A stretch of 9,596 bases of DNA from Actinomycetota bacterium (GCA_009702305.1 WLIH01000052.1:1-9596), one strand, 5' to 3'; shown: positions 1-6,827, numbered from the stretch's first letter. Notes: generated from the letters alone by a model not told the origin. Numbers and translations are program-made.

Positions 1-112
1 CCACGACGTCGCCGTCGAGCAGGTCGACCAGGGGCAGCAGGTGGGCGAGCAGGTCGTCGCCCTCGGCGATCTCCGGGACGCCGTCGGGTGCCCAGACCTG
101 CAGCGAGCTCAC
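1..112 (-). CDS. cofE: Coenzyme F420:L-glutamate ligase (CofE/FbiB), N-terminal 37 codons only
   Basis: Reading leftward from a GTG at 112, the frame stays open to the window edge and gives MSSLQVWAPDGVPEIAEGDD and then a leucine-rich stretch ending LLDGDVV. The pattern G-[IV]-[PG]-E-I-x-x-G-D-D-L followed by L-x-D-G-D-V-V is the N-terminus of the CofE family, which adds L-glutamate to F420-0 using GTP in the cytoplasm. In actinobacteria the protein (FbiB) usually carries a C-terminal FMN/nitroreductase-like domain, but that part lies outside the window, so fusion cannot be judged. The GTG overlaps the cofD stop as GTGA (109-112), so the two genes are translationally coupled, in the usual fbiA-fbiB order. 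No clear Shine-Dalgarno precedes it, which fits coupling. The call rests on a short fragment plus gene context. Confidence 0.85.
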   Translation of the reverse strand, partial: MSSLQVWAPDGVPEIAEGDDLLAHLLPLVDLLDGDVV

Positions 113-1119
113 GAGACGAGCGAGACGGCCGCCGCGGCCATCGCCGCCGTCACGTCGTGGTCGGTCATCATCAGCGGCACGGCGGCGGTCCGCAGTCCGG
201 CCGCCTGCAGTGCGGGCAGCGTCGCGGCGTCACGCTCGTCGACCAGCCAGCCGTCGAGCACGCCGCCCTGGGCTCGCGAGCCGTAGTGGAGGCCGACGCC
301 GGCGGCGCTGACCTCGACGCCGATCGAGGTCAGCATCTGCTCCGCCATGCCGCGCACGTGGGTGCCGCCGATGATCGGCGAGAGCCCGACCACGGGGGCA
401 GCGGTCGAGACCAGCGCCTCGCGCAGCCCGGGGACGCCGAGGATGGTGCCGACCGACACGACGGGGTTCGACGGCGGCAGGATCACCAGGTCCGCTCCGG
501 CGATCGCCTCCAGGACCCCGGGCGCCGGCGTGGACTCGGCGAGACCGACGACGAGCACGTCCTCGGCCGGGACGCCGGCGCGCAGCCGCACCCAGTACTC
601 CTGGAAGTGCACGACGCGGCGACCGCTGGGCGACTCGTCGTCGGCGATCACGACGTGGGTCTCGACGCGGTCGTCGCTCATCGGGACCAGCCGCACGCGG
701 TCACCGTGGACGGGGGAGAGCCAGCGGCGGCACAGCGCCTCGGTGACCTGCGAGAGCGGGAAGCCGGCCTCGAGCATCTGGGTGCGCACCAGGTGGGTGG
801 CGACGTCGCGGTCGCCGAGGCCGAACCACGTCGGCTCCACGCCGTACGCCGCCAGCTCGGTCTTCACGCTCCAGCTCTCGTCGCGTCGGCCCCAGCCCCG
901 CTCGAGGTCGATCCCGTCGCCGAGGGTGTACATCACGGTGTCGAGGTCGGGGCACACCTTGAGGCCGTGGACCCAGATGTCGTCGGCCGTGTTGGCCACG
1001 ACCGTGACCTCGGCGTCGGCGGCCACGCCGGGCAGGGAGCCGGCGGCGATGCCGTGCAGCAGACCCTGCAGGAAGCGGGCGCCGCCCATGCCGCCGGACA
1101 GGACGGTGATCGAGCGCAT
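109..1119 (-). CDS. cofD: CofD/FbiA, 2-phospho-L-lactate (or PEP-derived) transferase of F420 biosynthesis
   Basis: This 336-aa cytoplasmic enzyme joins the activated lactyl/enolpyruvyl-phospho-guanosine donor to the deazaflavin FO, giving (dehydro-)F420-0. Mycobacterial work favours phosphoenolpyruvate as the source; the sequence does not decide this. Family motifs run the whole length: the nucleotide loop GGMGGARFL (9-17), NTADDIWVHGLKVCPDLDTV (43-62), GWGRRDESW (75-83), LGDRDVATHLVRT (101-113), MSDDRVETHV (147-156), PPSNPVVSVG (215-224), LSPIIGG (246-252) and MMTD (317-320). The length is normal for the family. The start is set at the ATG at 1119 because MRSITVLSGG matches the usual N-terminus; the open frame further upstream lies in the divergent intergenic region and looks non-coding. 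It is first in an operon with cofE (GTGA overlap) and divergent from whiB. No convincing ribosome binding site is visible. Confidence 0.95.
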   Translation of the reverse strand: MRSITVLSGGMGGARFLQGLLHGIAAGSLPGVAADAEVTVVANTADDIWVHGLKVCPDLDTVMYTLGDGIDLERGWGRRDESWSVKTELAAYGVEPTWFGLGDRDVATHLVRTQMLEAGFPLSQVTEALCRRWLSPVHGDRVRLVPMSDDRVETHVVIADDESPSGRRVVHFQEYWVRLRAGVPAEDVLVVGLAESTPAPGVLEAIAGADLVILPPSNPVVSVGTILGVPGLREALVSTAAPVVGLSPIIGGTHVRGMAEQMLTSIGVEVSAAGVGLHYGSRAQGGVLDGWLVDERDAATLPALQAAGLRTAAVPLMMTDHDVTAAMAAAAVSLVS

Positions 1120-1153
1120 GCGGCGTACTCTGCCGCACCGCGTCGCCGCGGGC

Positions 1154-1173
1154 CGGGCAGGGGGCGGGCAGGG
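1154..1173. repeat. Two direct copies of CGGGCAGGG, 11 bp apart
   Basis: CGGGCAGGG occurs at 1154-1162 and again at 1165-1173, an 11-bp period or about one helical turn. It lies between the divergent cofD and whiB genes, on the cofD-proximal side. It could be a tandem regulator site on one DNA face, or simply low-complexity G-rich sequence. No known consensus is recognised. Confidence 0.4.
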
Positions 1174-1207
1174 CCTGCTCCGGGCGAAAGCCATAGCAGA
1201 TCCGGGC

Positions 1208-1237
1208 TTGACTTCCGGGGTACGACAGGCATGTAAT
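1208..1237 (+). promoter_or_regulatory. Probable whiB promoter (TTGACT - 18 bp - TGTAAT)
   Basis: TTGACT at 1208-1213 is separated by 18 bp from TGTAAT at 1232-1237. Each hexamer differs from the housekeeping consensus at one position, which is a strong match for a high-GC genome. Transcription would start near 1244 and give a 5' leader of about 78 nt before the whiB GTG. The remaining intergenic sequence (1120-1321) contains no gene that I can support. Confidence 0.6.
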
Positions 1238-1304
1238 TCCCACAGTGTTCTTCGTCCCTCTTCCGGGCGTGGACCAGTCGGGTCAGGCAGCACACCAGTG
1301 GGTC

Positions 1305-1311
1305 GAAAGGG
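1305..1311 (+). promoter_or_regulatory. Ribosome binding site of whiB
   Basis: GAAAGGG lies 10 nt before GTG 1322 and supports this start over the long upstream open frame, which runs antisense through cofD. Spacing is slightly long. Confidence 0.5.
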
Positions 1312-1321
1312 CGGCGAGACC

Positions 1322-1576
1322 GTGAGAGAACTCTTTCTCCTCGAACCGAGCGCCGACGAGGCGGGTTGGCAGGATCGCGCGCTGTGCGCACAGACCGACC
1401 CCGAGGCGTTCTTCCCCGAGAAGGGCGGTTCCACGAGAGAGGCCAAGAAGGTCTGTCTCACCTGCGAGGTCCGAGACGACTGTCTCGAGTCCGCGCTGAT
1501 GAACGACGAGCGGTTCGGCATCTGGGGTGGTCTCTCCGAGCGGGAGCGCCGCAAGCTGAAGAAGCGCGCAGTCTGA
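1322..1576 (+). CDS. whiB: WhiB-family Fe-S transcription regulator (WhiB / WhiB2-WhmD type)
   Basis: This 84-aa cytoplasmic regulator has the four invariant cysteines C22, C45, C48 and C54 (C-x22-C-x2-C-x5-C), which hold a [4Fe-4S] cluster. They are followed by the turn GIWGG (66-70) and a basic DNA-contacting tail ending RERRKLKKRAV. The blocks ALCAQTDPEAFFPEKGGSTR and NDERFGIWGGLSERERR match the Streptomyces WhiB / mycobacterial WhiB2 subgroup rather than WhiD, WblA or WblC types. In Streptomyces WhiB acts with WhiA to switch on sporulation septation and division genes; in mycobacteria WhmD affects septation. The GTG start follows GAAAGGG and removes a long open frame antisense to cofD. 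It is monocistronic here, with its own promoter upstream and a strong terminator downstream. Divergence from cofD is the usual actinobacterial arrangement. Confidence 0.96.
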   Translation: MRELFLLEPSADEAGWQDRALCAQTDPEAFFPEKGGSTREAKKVCLTCEVRDDCLESALMNDERFGIWGGLSERERRKLKKRAV

Positions 1577-1596
1577 GCCGACGAGAGTCGCTCCCC

Positions 1597-1630
1597 AGAG
1601 ATGCCCCGGTCCCACGGACCGGGGCTCTCT
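1597..1630 (+). terminator. Strong hairpin terminator after whiB
   Basis: A perfect 10-bp G/C-rich stem (GCCCCGGTCC at 1603-1612 with GGACCGGGGC at 1616-1625) closes a CAC triloop. The outer AGAGA (1597-1601) pairs with TCTCT (1626-1630), leaving T1602 bulged. No U-tract follows, as is common for actinobacterial terminators. It lies 21 nt after the whiB stop and should insulate whiB from the glycosyltransferase gene. Confidence 0.8.
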
Positions 1631-1649
1631 GCGTCCGGAGCTGACGCCG

Positions 1650-1655
1650 TAGGGT
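1650..1655 (+). promoter_or_regulatory. Candidate -10 (TAGGGT) for a leaderless glycosyltransferase mRNA
   Basis: TAGGGT ends 8 nt before GTG 1664, so transcription would begin at or next to the start codon. There is no Shine-Dalgarno and no clear -35. The position supports GTG 1664 over the ATG at 1601, which lies inside the terminator stem. Confidence 0.5.
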
Positions 1656-1663
1656 GGGCGACC

Positions 1664-4594
1664 GTGTCGGGCGTGCAGGTGGGGGACGAGGTCGTGGCTG
1701 CCGCCGCGCGGCCCGACCCGCACGGCGAGATCGTCGCCGCGATCCTGGTCAGCCACGACGGTGCCCGCTGGCTGCCGGCCGTGATCGAGGGTCTGCAGAC
1801 CCAGACCCGGCCGCTCGACCAGGTCGTCGTCGTCGACACCACCAGCCGTGACGAGAGCCCGGCCCTGCTCGAGGCCGCCTTCGGCCCGGTCCGGACCGCT
1901 CCCGGCTCGACCGGCTACCCGGTGGCCGTCCGGCTCGGGCTCGAACAGGTCGATCCGCGCGCGAGCTGGATCTGGCTGCTGCACGACGACGCCAACCCGG
2001 ACCCCGGTGCGCTCGAGGCGCTGCTCGCCGCGGCGGCCGACCACCCCGAGGCCTCGATCCTCGGTCCCAAGCTGCGTGAGTGGCCCTCGCTGCGCCGGCT
2101 GCTCGAGCTCGGCGTGACGATCTCGGGCACCGGCCGACGGGAGACCGGGCTCGAGCGGGGGGAGTACGACCAGGGTCAGCACGACGACGTACGCCGGGTG
2201 CTCGCGGTCAACACCGCGGGCATGCTCGTGCGTCGAGACGTCCTCGAGCAGCTGGGCGGCTTCGACGAGCAGCTGCCGGTCTTCGGCAACGACCTCGACT
2301 TCGGGTGGCGGGCCGCGGCGGCCGGCCACCAGACCCTGATCGTGCCGCAGGCCGTGGTCTTCCACGCCGAGGCGGCCCACCGGGGTGTGCGCACCACGCC
2401 GCTCACCGGGCGGCACACGCACTACCAGGAGCGCCGGGCCGCCCTCTACACGCTCGTGGTCAACGGCCGGGCCCGGGCGCTGCCCCTCCAGATCGTCCGG
2501 CTGACGCTCGGCACGCTGCTGCGCGTGCTCGGCTTCCTGCTCGTGCGCTCGGTCGGCGAGGCGCTCGACGAGCTGGCCGCCCTGGTCTCGCTCATGTCCA
2601 GCCCGCGCCAGGTGCTCGCCGCGCGCCGTGAGCGCCAGGGCCGGGTCACCGCGTCGCCCCAGCAGGTGCGTCGCCTGCTCGCTCCGGCATGGCTGCCCTA
2701 TCGGCACGGCCTCGACGCCCTCAGCGACCTGGCCGCCGCCGCGACCAACCAGGCCGCCGACGTCGCCGAGCGCCGGCGAGCGGTGGCGGCCGAGCTCGAC
2801 CCCGCGTCGTTCGCCGCCCGCCGACCGGTCGTCACCGACGACGACGAGATGCCCGAGGCCGACTCGGGGCTGGTCGCCCGCTTCCTCACGAACCCGGTGG
2901 CCGTGCTGATGGCGCTGCTCGTCGTCGTCGCCGTCGTCGCCGCGCGGCCGGCCTTCGGGCCGGTCAGCGGCGGCGGCCTCTCGCCCGCACCGGACTCCGT
3001 CTGGTCGTGGTGGCGCCTGCACCTCGAGTCGTGGCACCCGCTCGGCGCCGGCACCGACGTGCCCGCCCCGGCGTACCTGCTGCCCCTCACACTGCTGGCC
3101 ACGCTCCTCGGCGCGAGCCCGACCGCCGCTGTCAGCGCGGTGCTGGTGGCGGCGGTGCCGGTCGGGCTGTGGGGCGCCTGGCGCTTCCTGCGGGTGGCGG
3201 GTCGACTGGTCTCTCCGCGCGGCACCCCCCGATGGATGCTGCTGGCGGGGTCGGCGACCTACGCGCTCGTGCCGGCCGGGAGCGGCGCGTGGGGCGATGG
3301 CCGGCTCGGCACCGTCGCCTCCGCGGCGCTGCTGCCGTGGCTCGCGCACGCCGCCCTCGGCTTCGCCGACCCCGACGGCGACCGCCGCCGTCGCGCCGCG
3401 TGGCGTGCCGGGCTGCTGCTGACGGTCGTCACGGCAGCGACCCCGGTGGCCTGGCTCTTCGCCCTGGTGCTCGGTGCGGTGGTCACGGCCGCGGGGCTGG
3501 CGATCGTCCCCGGCGCCGTGCGCACCCGCTCGACATGGTCGCCCCCGGCGACGGCGTTGCTGGTGCCGGTCGTGCTGCTGCTGCCGTGGTGGCTGCCGGC
3601 CGTGCTGCGCGACTCGGCCGAGTCGCTGCTGCTCGACACCGGTCGGCTCCCGGCTCCCACCGTCGATGGCCTCGACCTGCTCGCCGGACGCCTCGGCGAC
3701 CTCGGTGCTCCGGTCTGGATCGGCGTCGCTCCGCTGCTGCTCGCCCTGGTCGCCCTGGTGCCGCGCGCGACCCGGATCCCGGTCCTGGTCTGCTGGATCG
3801 CGGCCACGGTCGCCGCCGTCCTCGCCCTCGCGCTCTCCGCGACCACGCTCGACCTCGCGGCGATCTCGGTCGCTCCGGGTGTGTCGTTCCTCGTCGTCGC
3901 GCTGCAGGGTGCCCTGGTCGCGGCCGCCGTGCTCGGTGGCATGGGCGTGGCCGCCGCCCGGTCGAGCGTGCACCGCCGCTCCCGGCAGCCCGTGCTCGTC
4001 GCCGCCGTGGTCCTGGCGGCGATCGGCGCGCTCGCTCCCCTGCTGACGCTCGGCTGGTGGGCGGTCGGCTCCGACGACGACCTGGCCGGCTCCGAGGACT
4101 CCGGGATCCCGGCGTACATGGTGCAGCGCTCGGAGCTCGGCCCGGCGCACGGCATCCTCGTCGTGCGGGGCGACGTGGAGACCGGGCTGACCTACGTCGT
4201 ACGCCGAGGCGACGGCATCACCCTCGGCGAGGACGAGATCCTCGACACCGTCACCGAGGACCGCGACTTCACCGCTCAGGTGCGGGCCCTCGCCTCGCGG
4301 CCGACCCCGTCGGTCGTCGACACCCTCGCCGACGCCGGCATCGAGTACGTCGTGCTGCCGGCTCCGGCCGACGGCGATGTCGCCGCGTCGCTCGATGCCA
4401 CGGGCGGGCTGGTCCAGGCGAGCGCCGAGGACCGCGCCACCCGGGCCTGGCAGATCAACCGAGAGCTCGCCGACGACGTCGCCGACGGACCGCGCTCCTG
4501 GTTGCGCCTGGTGCTGCTGCTCGTGCAGGGCCTCGGCATCGTGGTCGTGGTCGTGCTCTGCGCACCCACCGCCGATCGGAGCCGTTCGCGATGA
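1664..4594 (+). CDS. Large GT2-type membrane glycosyltransferase with C-terminal extracytoplasmic domain
   Basis: A 976-aa protein. Residues about 23-270 form a GT-A fold: AAILVSHDGARW (25-36), VVVVDTTSRDES (54-65), the metal-binding HDDANPDPGAL (107-117), the acceptor/catalytic region NTAGMLVRRDVLEQLGGFDE (183-202) and NDLDFGWR (209-216), then VVFH (231-234). This resembles rhamnosyl- and galactofuranosyl-transferases, so a nucleotide sugar is probably used on the cytoplasmic side. Hydrophobic segments follow around 410-428, 472-508, 551-567, 583-612, 630-647, 683-726, 740-765 and 776-800. A soluble stretch (801-946) precedes a last membrane helix (947-967) and a basic tail. A lipid-linked envelope glycan is the likely acceptor, but donor and product cannot be read from sequence. 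The start is GTG 1664, downstream of the whiB terminator; GTGs at 1672, 1678 and 1693 are alternatives. The stop overlaps the next gene as ATGA. Confidence 0.85.
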   Translation: MSGVQVGDEVVAAAARPDPHGEIVAAILVSHDGARWLPAVIEGLQTQTRPLDQVVVVDTTSRDESPALLEAAFGPVRTAPGSTGYPVAVRLGLEQVDPRASWIWLLHDDANPDPGALEALLAAAADHPEASILGPKLREWPSLRRLLELGVTISGTGRRETGLERGEYDQGQHDDVRRVLAVNTAGMLVRRDVLEQLGGFDEQLPVFGNDLDFGWRAAAAGHQTLIVPQAVVFHAEAAHRGVRTTPLTGRHTHYQERRAALYTLVVNGRARALPLQIVRLTLGTLLRVLGFLLVRSVGEALDELAALVSLMSSPRQVLAARRERQGRVTASPQQVRRLLAPAWLPYRHGLDALSDLAAAATNQAADVAERRRAVAAELDPASFAARRPVVTDDDEMPEADSGLVARFLTNPVAVLMALLVVVAVVAARPAFGPVSGGGLSPAPDSVWSWWRLHLESWHPLGAGTDVPAPAYLLPLTLLATLLGASPTAAVSAVLVAAVPVGLWGAWRFLRVAGRLVSPRGTPRWMLLAGSATYALVPAGSGAWGDGRLGTVASAALLPWLAHAALGFADPDGDRRRRAAWRAGLLLTVVTAATPVAWLFALVLGAVVTAAGLAIVPGAVRTRSTWSPPATALLVPVVLLLPWWLPAVLRDSAESLLLDTGRLPAPTVDGLDLLAGRLGDLGAPVWIGVAPLLLALVALVPRATRIPVLVCWIAATVAAVLALALSATTLDLAAISVAPGVSFLVVALQGALVAAAVLGGMGVAAARSSVHRRSRQPVLVAAVVLAAIGALAPLLTLGWWAVGSDDDLAGSEDSGIPAYMVQRSELGPAHGILVVRGDVETGLTYVVRRGDGITLGEDEILDTVTEDRDFTAQVRALASRPTPSVVDTLADAGIEYVVLPAPADGDVAASLDATGGLVQASAEDRATRAWQINRELADDVADGPRSWLRLVLLLVQGLGIVVVVVLCAPTADRSRSR

Positions 4595-5973
4595 GCCGCA
4601 GCCGATCCCTGTCCGTGCGCTCGGCCCTGGCGCCCACCGTGGTGCTCGCCGTGCTGCTGCCGGTCCTCACCGTCGGCGCCGCGCTCCTCGCCGACGGGCA
4701 GGTCGACGACGGTCGGGGGGCCCGGTCGCCGGCGACCGCCGATCTGGAGAGCACCACGCTGGTCTGCCCGACGGCCCGCACCGACGGGCGCATCCTCGTC
4801 GCGACCGACGGCGACCAGCCCGGCGCCGTGAGCGTCGGCCGCGTCGACGACAGCGACGACCTGCAGGTCGCGCCCGACGAGATCGCCGAGACCGACGCCG
4901 ACGGTGCCCGCCTGGTGCGGGCCGACGGCGCCTTGGCGCCCGGGTTGGTCGCCGGACGCAGTGCCGGACCCCGGCTCTCGGCGTACGACTGCCCGGTGAC
5001 CTCGTCGGACCAGTGGTTCACCGGCGTCGGCGCCGGCGCCACCCACACCTCGGTCCTCGAGCTCACCAACCCCGACACCGGCCCGGCCGTCGCGAGCGTC
5101 ACCGTCTACAGCCAGTCCGGACCGGTCTCGACGCCGCGACTGCGCGGCATCGCGGTGGCCGGCGGCTCGACGGTCCGTCTCGACCTGGCCACCGTCGTGC
5201 CGCGCCGCGAGGAGCTCGCCCTGCACGTGACCTCCGACCGCGGCCGGGTCGCTGCGGCGGTGCTCGACACGTACGACGAGCTCGGCCGCCCGGAGCCGAC
5301 CACCGAGTTCCTCCCGGCGCAGGCCGACCCGTCGAGCAGCAACGTCCTGCTCGGCGTCCCGACCGGGCCCGGCAAGCGGACGCTGGTGCTGGCCAACGGC
5401 GGCCCCGACGTCGTGCGGGTCGACCTCGAGCTGGTCACCGAGCAGTCCGTCTTCGCCCCGGCCGGCGTACGGGAGCTGGCGGTCGACCCGGGCAGCGTGA
5501 AGGTGCTCGCCCTGCAGAAGCTGCTGTCGTCGAAGCCCGCTGATGGTGCCATCGGTCTCGCCCTGACCTCGAGCGCGCCGATCACTGCGACCCTGCGCTC
5601 CTTCGCCGACGGTGACCTCGTGCAGACCGTCGCGGGCGCCCGGGTCGCCGGCGAGACGCTGCTTGCTCTGCCCGAGGGGGACAAGCGCCTGCTGGTGGCC
5701 GGTGCGCGGGGGATCGGCGTCGTGTCGGTCGTCGGCTTCACCGCCGATGGCGAGGAGGTCTCGCGCAGGCGGGTCGAGATCGGACCCGACCGCGGCGTCT
5801 CCCTGCGCCTCTCGTCCCGTGCGCAACTCGTGCGGGTGGTGCCGGAGCGGACCTCGGTGGTCGCCTCCGTGATCGTCACGGCGACCGGTCGCAGCGGCGG
5901 CGCGGCCGTCGTCCCGCTGCGCGAGCTGGTGCGTCAGGGCCTGGTGCCCGACGTCCGCCCGGGGCTGTCCTGA
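4591..5973 (+). CDS. Membrane-anchored exported protein, DUF5719-type
   Basis: A 460-aa protein of unknown function. Residues 1-10 are basic (MSRSRSLSVR), and 13-34 form one hydrophobic segment without an obvious signal peptidase site, suggesting an N-in anchor with the rest outside the membrane. The exported part is beta-rich and has only two cysteines, C59 and C134, both followed by Pro, which could form a disulfide. Alternating V/L/T/S segments from about 145 on (for example SVLELTNPDTGP, TVRLDLATVVP, RTLVLANGGPD, ITATLRSF) suggest repeated beta-sandwich units. Length, anchor and position after a GT2 membrane glycosyltransferase fit the actinobacterial DUF5719 family; that name is from recall. 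The ATG overlaps the glycosyltransferase stop (ATGA), and GGAG lies 9 nt upstream, so the two are made together and probably act together in the envelope. It converges on the next gene with a 7-nt gap. Confidence 0.75.
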   Translation: MSRSRSLSVRSALAPTVVLAVLLPVLTVGAALLADGQVDDGRGARSPATADLESTTLVCPTARTDGRILVATDGDQPGAVSVGRVDDSDDLQVAPDEIAETDADGARLVRADGALAPGLVAGRSAGPRLSAYDCPVTSSDQWFTGVGAGATHTSVLELTNPDTGPAVASVTVYSQSGPVSTPRLRGIAVAGGSTVRLDLATVVPRREELALHVTSDRGRVAAAVLDTYDELGRPEPTTEFLPAQADPSSSNVLLGVPTGPGKRTLVLANGGPDVVRVDLELVTEQSVFAPAGVRELAVDPGSVKVLALQKLLSSKPADGAIGLALTSSAPITATLRSFADGDLVQTVAGARVAGETLLALPEGDKRLLVAGARGIGVVSVVGFTADGEEVSRRRVEIGPDRGVSLRLSSRAQLVRVVPERTSVVASVIVTATGRSGGAAVVPLRELVRQGLVPDVRPGLS

Positions 5974-5980
5974 CTCAGCG

Positions 5981-6415
5981 TCAGCCGGCGTCGTAGCGGG
6001 GGTCGACCTCGGCTGCGTCGATGCCGAGCAGCTCGGCGACCTGCTCGACGACCACCGTCAGCACCAGCGCCTCGAGCTCGGAGCGGGTCTCGCACCGGTG
6101 CTCGATCGGGCGCCGGAAGAGCACCAGTCGGGTCGGACGGGCACCCGAGCCCCGGATCAGCGACGACAGCGGAACGGTCGAGGGGTCCCAGTCGTCGGGG
6201 ATCTGGGGGGCGTCCTCGACGGCGTACTCCACGAGTCCGAGCCGGTCCTGCCAGCGGTCGTCGACCTCGGTGACGATGTCGAGGACCAGCTCGTCGAAGC
6301 GCTCTCGCGCCGTGCGCAACGCCGGTGTGCCGAGTCGTGCGGGCAGCACGCCCGGCCCGCGCATGCCGCGCCCTCGTCGGTCGCGCGTGCGCCGCGGTCT
6401 CGCCGTGTCCTCCAC
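5981..6415 (-). CDS. Zincin-like metallopeptidase-family protein with lost HExxH (Rv3259 type)
   Basis: A 144-aa protein with a basic, probably flexible N-terminus (1-36), followed by RERFDELVLDIVTEV, VEYAVEDAP, a TRLVLFRRPIEHRCET segment and a C-terminal helix. The pattern fits the small 'metallopeptidase family' proteins (Zincin_1, PF06262) encoded beside DUF3499 and manB in actinobacteria. Typical members carry HExGHHxG in the C-terminal helix. Here the matching segment reads VVVEQVAELLGID (121-133), so the zinc ligands and catalytic Glu align with E124, Q125 and E128, and proteolysis is unlikely. The GTG at 6415 is chosen because a TAGGCT -10 element lies 6 nt upstream; ATG at 6364 (residue 18) is an alternative that removes most of the basic tail. 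It is convergent with the DUF5719 gene and divergent from DUF3499. Confidence 0.8.
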   Translation of the reverse strand: MEDTARPRRTRDRRGRGMRGPGVLPARLGTPALRTARERFDELVLDIVTEVDDRWQDRLGLVEYAVEDAPQIPDDWDPSTVPLSSLIRGSGARPTRLVLFRRPIEHRCETRSELEALVLTVVVEQVAELLGIDAAEVDPRYDAG

Positions 6416-6421
6416 ACCGCG

Positions 6422-6427
6422 AGCCTA
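6422..6427 (-). promoter_or_regulatory. Candidate leaderless -10 (TAGGCT) for the metallopeptidase-like gene
   Basis: On the minus strand TAGGCT is followed by 6 nt and then GTG 6415. There is no Shine-Dalgarno and no recognisable -35. It lies in the 49-bp divergent gap shared with DUF3499. Confidence 0.45.
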
Positions 6428-6451
6428 AACGGGTGCGGGGACTGTGCCGGG

Positions 6452-6457
6452 TAGCGT
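6452..6457 (+). promoter_or_regulatory. Candidate leaderless -10 (TAGCGT) for DUF3499
   Basis: TAGCGT is followed by 7 nt and then GTG 6465. It decides this start over the upstream in-frame GTG 6444, which would precede the promoter element. Confidence 0.5.
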
Positions 6458-6464
6458 CTGCGGC

Positions 6465-6827
6465 GTGAGTCTCACCCGCCGCTGCTCCCGCACTGCGTGC
6501 GGTCGACCTGCGGTGATGACACTGACCTACGTGTACGCCGACCAGACGGCCGTCGTCGGTCCGCTCGCGACGTACGCCGAGCCGCACGCCTACGACCTGT
6601 GCGACGTCCACAGCGAGCGGCTCTCGGCCCCGCGTGGCTGGGAGGTCATGCGTCTCGCCGTCGACCCCGCCGCCCACGGGCCGAGCAACGACGACCTGCT
6701 GGCCCTGGCCGACGCCGTGCGCGAGGCCGCTCGGCCGGTGCCGGTCGACCGCACGCCGCCTGCCGAGGAGACCGGCCGCGAGATCGGGCGCAAGGGTCAC
6801 CTGCGCATGCTCACCAGCGACCACTGA
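6465..6827 (+). CDS. DUF3499 family protein, putative small zinc-binding protein
   Basis: A 120-aa soluble protein, a member of the conserved actinobacterial family DUF3499 (Rv3258c type) of unknown function. The N-terminus has C7-x4-C12 (RRCSRTACGRPAV) and, after two short beta segments (TLTYVYADQTAVVGPL, 19-34), the pair C46-x2-H49 (YDLCDVHSERL). Together these look like a four-ligand zinc knuckle. The block RLSAPRGWEVMRL (51-63) is typical of the family. The C-terminal 40 residues are polar and probably disordered, ending RKGHLRMLTSDH. The start at GTG 6465 puts the first cysteine at residue 7 and fits a leaderless promoter. It is divergent from the zincin-like gene (49-bp gap) and 56 bp before manB, which has its own -10 candidate. 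The zinc inference rests on residue pattern only. Confidence 0.85.
   Translation: MSLTRRCSRTACGRPAVMTLTYVYADQTAVVGPLATYAEPHAYDLCDVHSERLSAPRGWEVMRLAVDPAAHGPSNDDLLALADAVREAARPVPVDRTPPAEETGREIGRKGHLRMLTSDH

Noticed and set aside
1120..1207. Promoter for cofD on the minus strand
   Set aside because: TATGGC and GAGTACGCC near 1195 and 1125 are only loose matches, with no good -35; the cofD promoter is not assigned.
88..1236. 382-aa plus-strand open frame opposite cofD
   Set aside because: Composition is shadow-like (His/Arg/Asp/Gly-rich) and cofD motifs are unmistakable on the other strand.
1283..4150. 955-aa open frame on the minus strand opposite whiB and the glycosyltransferase
   Set aside because: It is Arg/Gly/Glu/His-rich with no fold-like pattern, lies antisense to two clear genes, and is the typical shadow of high-GC codon use.
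2689..4590. Long open frame running into the DUF5719 gene from upstream, as if a 1094-aa protein
   Set aside because: The upstream part is Arg/Pro-rich, out of frame with the well-supported glycosyltransferase; sensible sequence begins only at ATG 4591.
5970..5984. CTGAC-TCAGC-GTCAG hairpin between the convergent stops, as a bidirectional terminator
   Set aside because: It has only a 5-bp stem and it is made largely of the two stop codons themselves; too weak to call.
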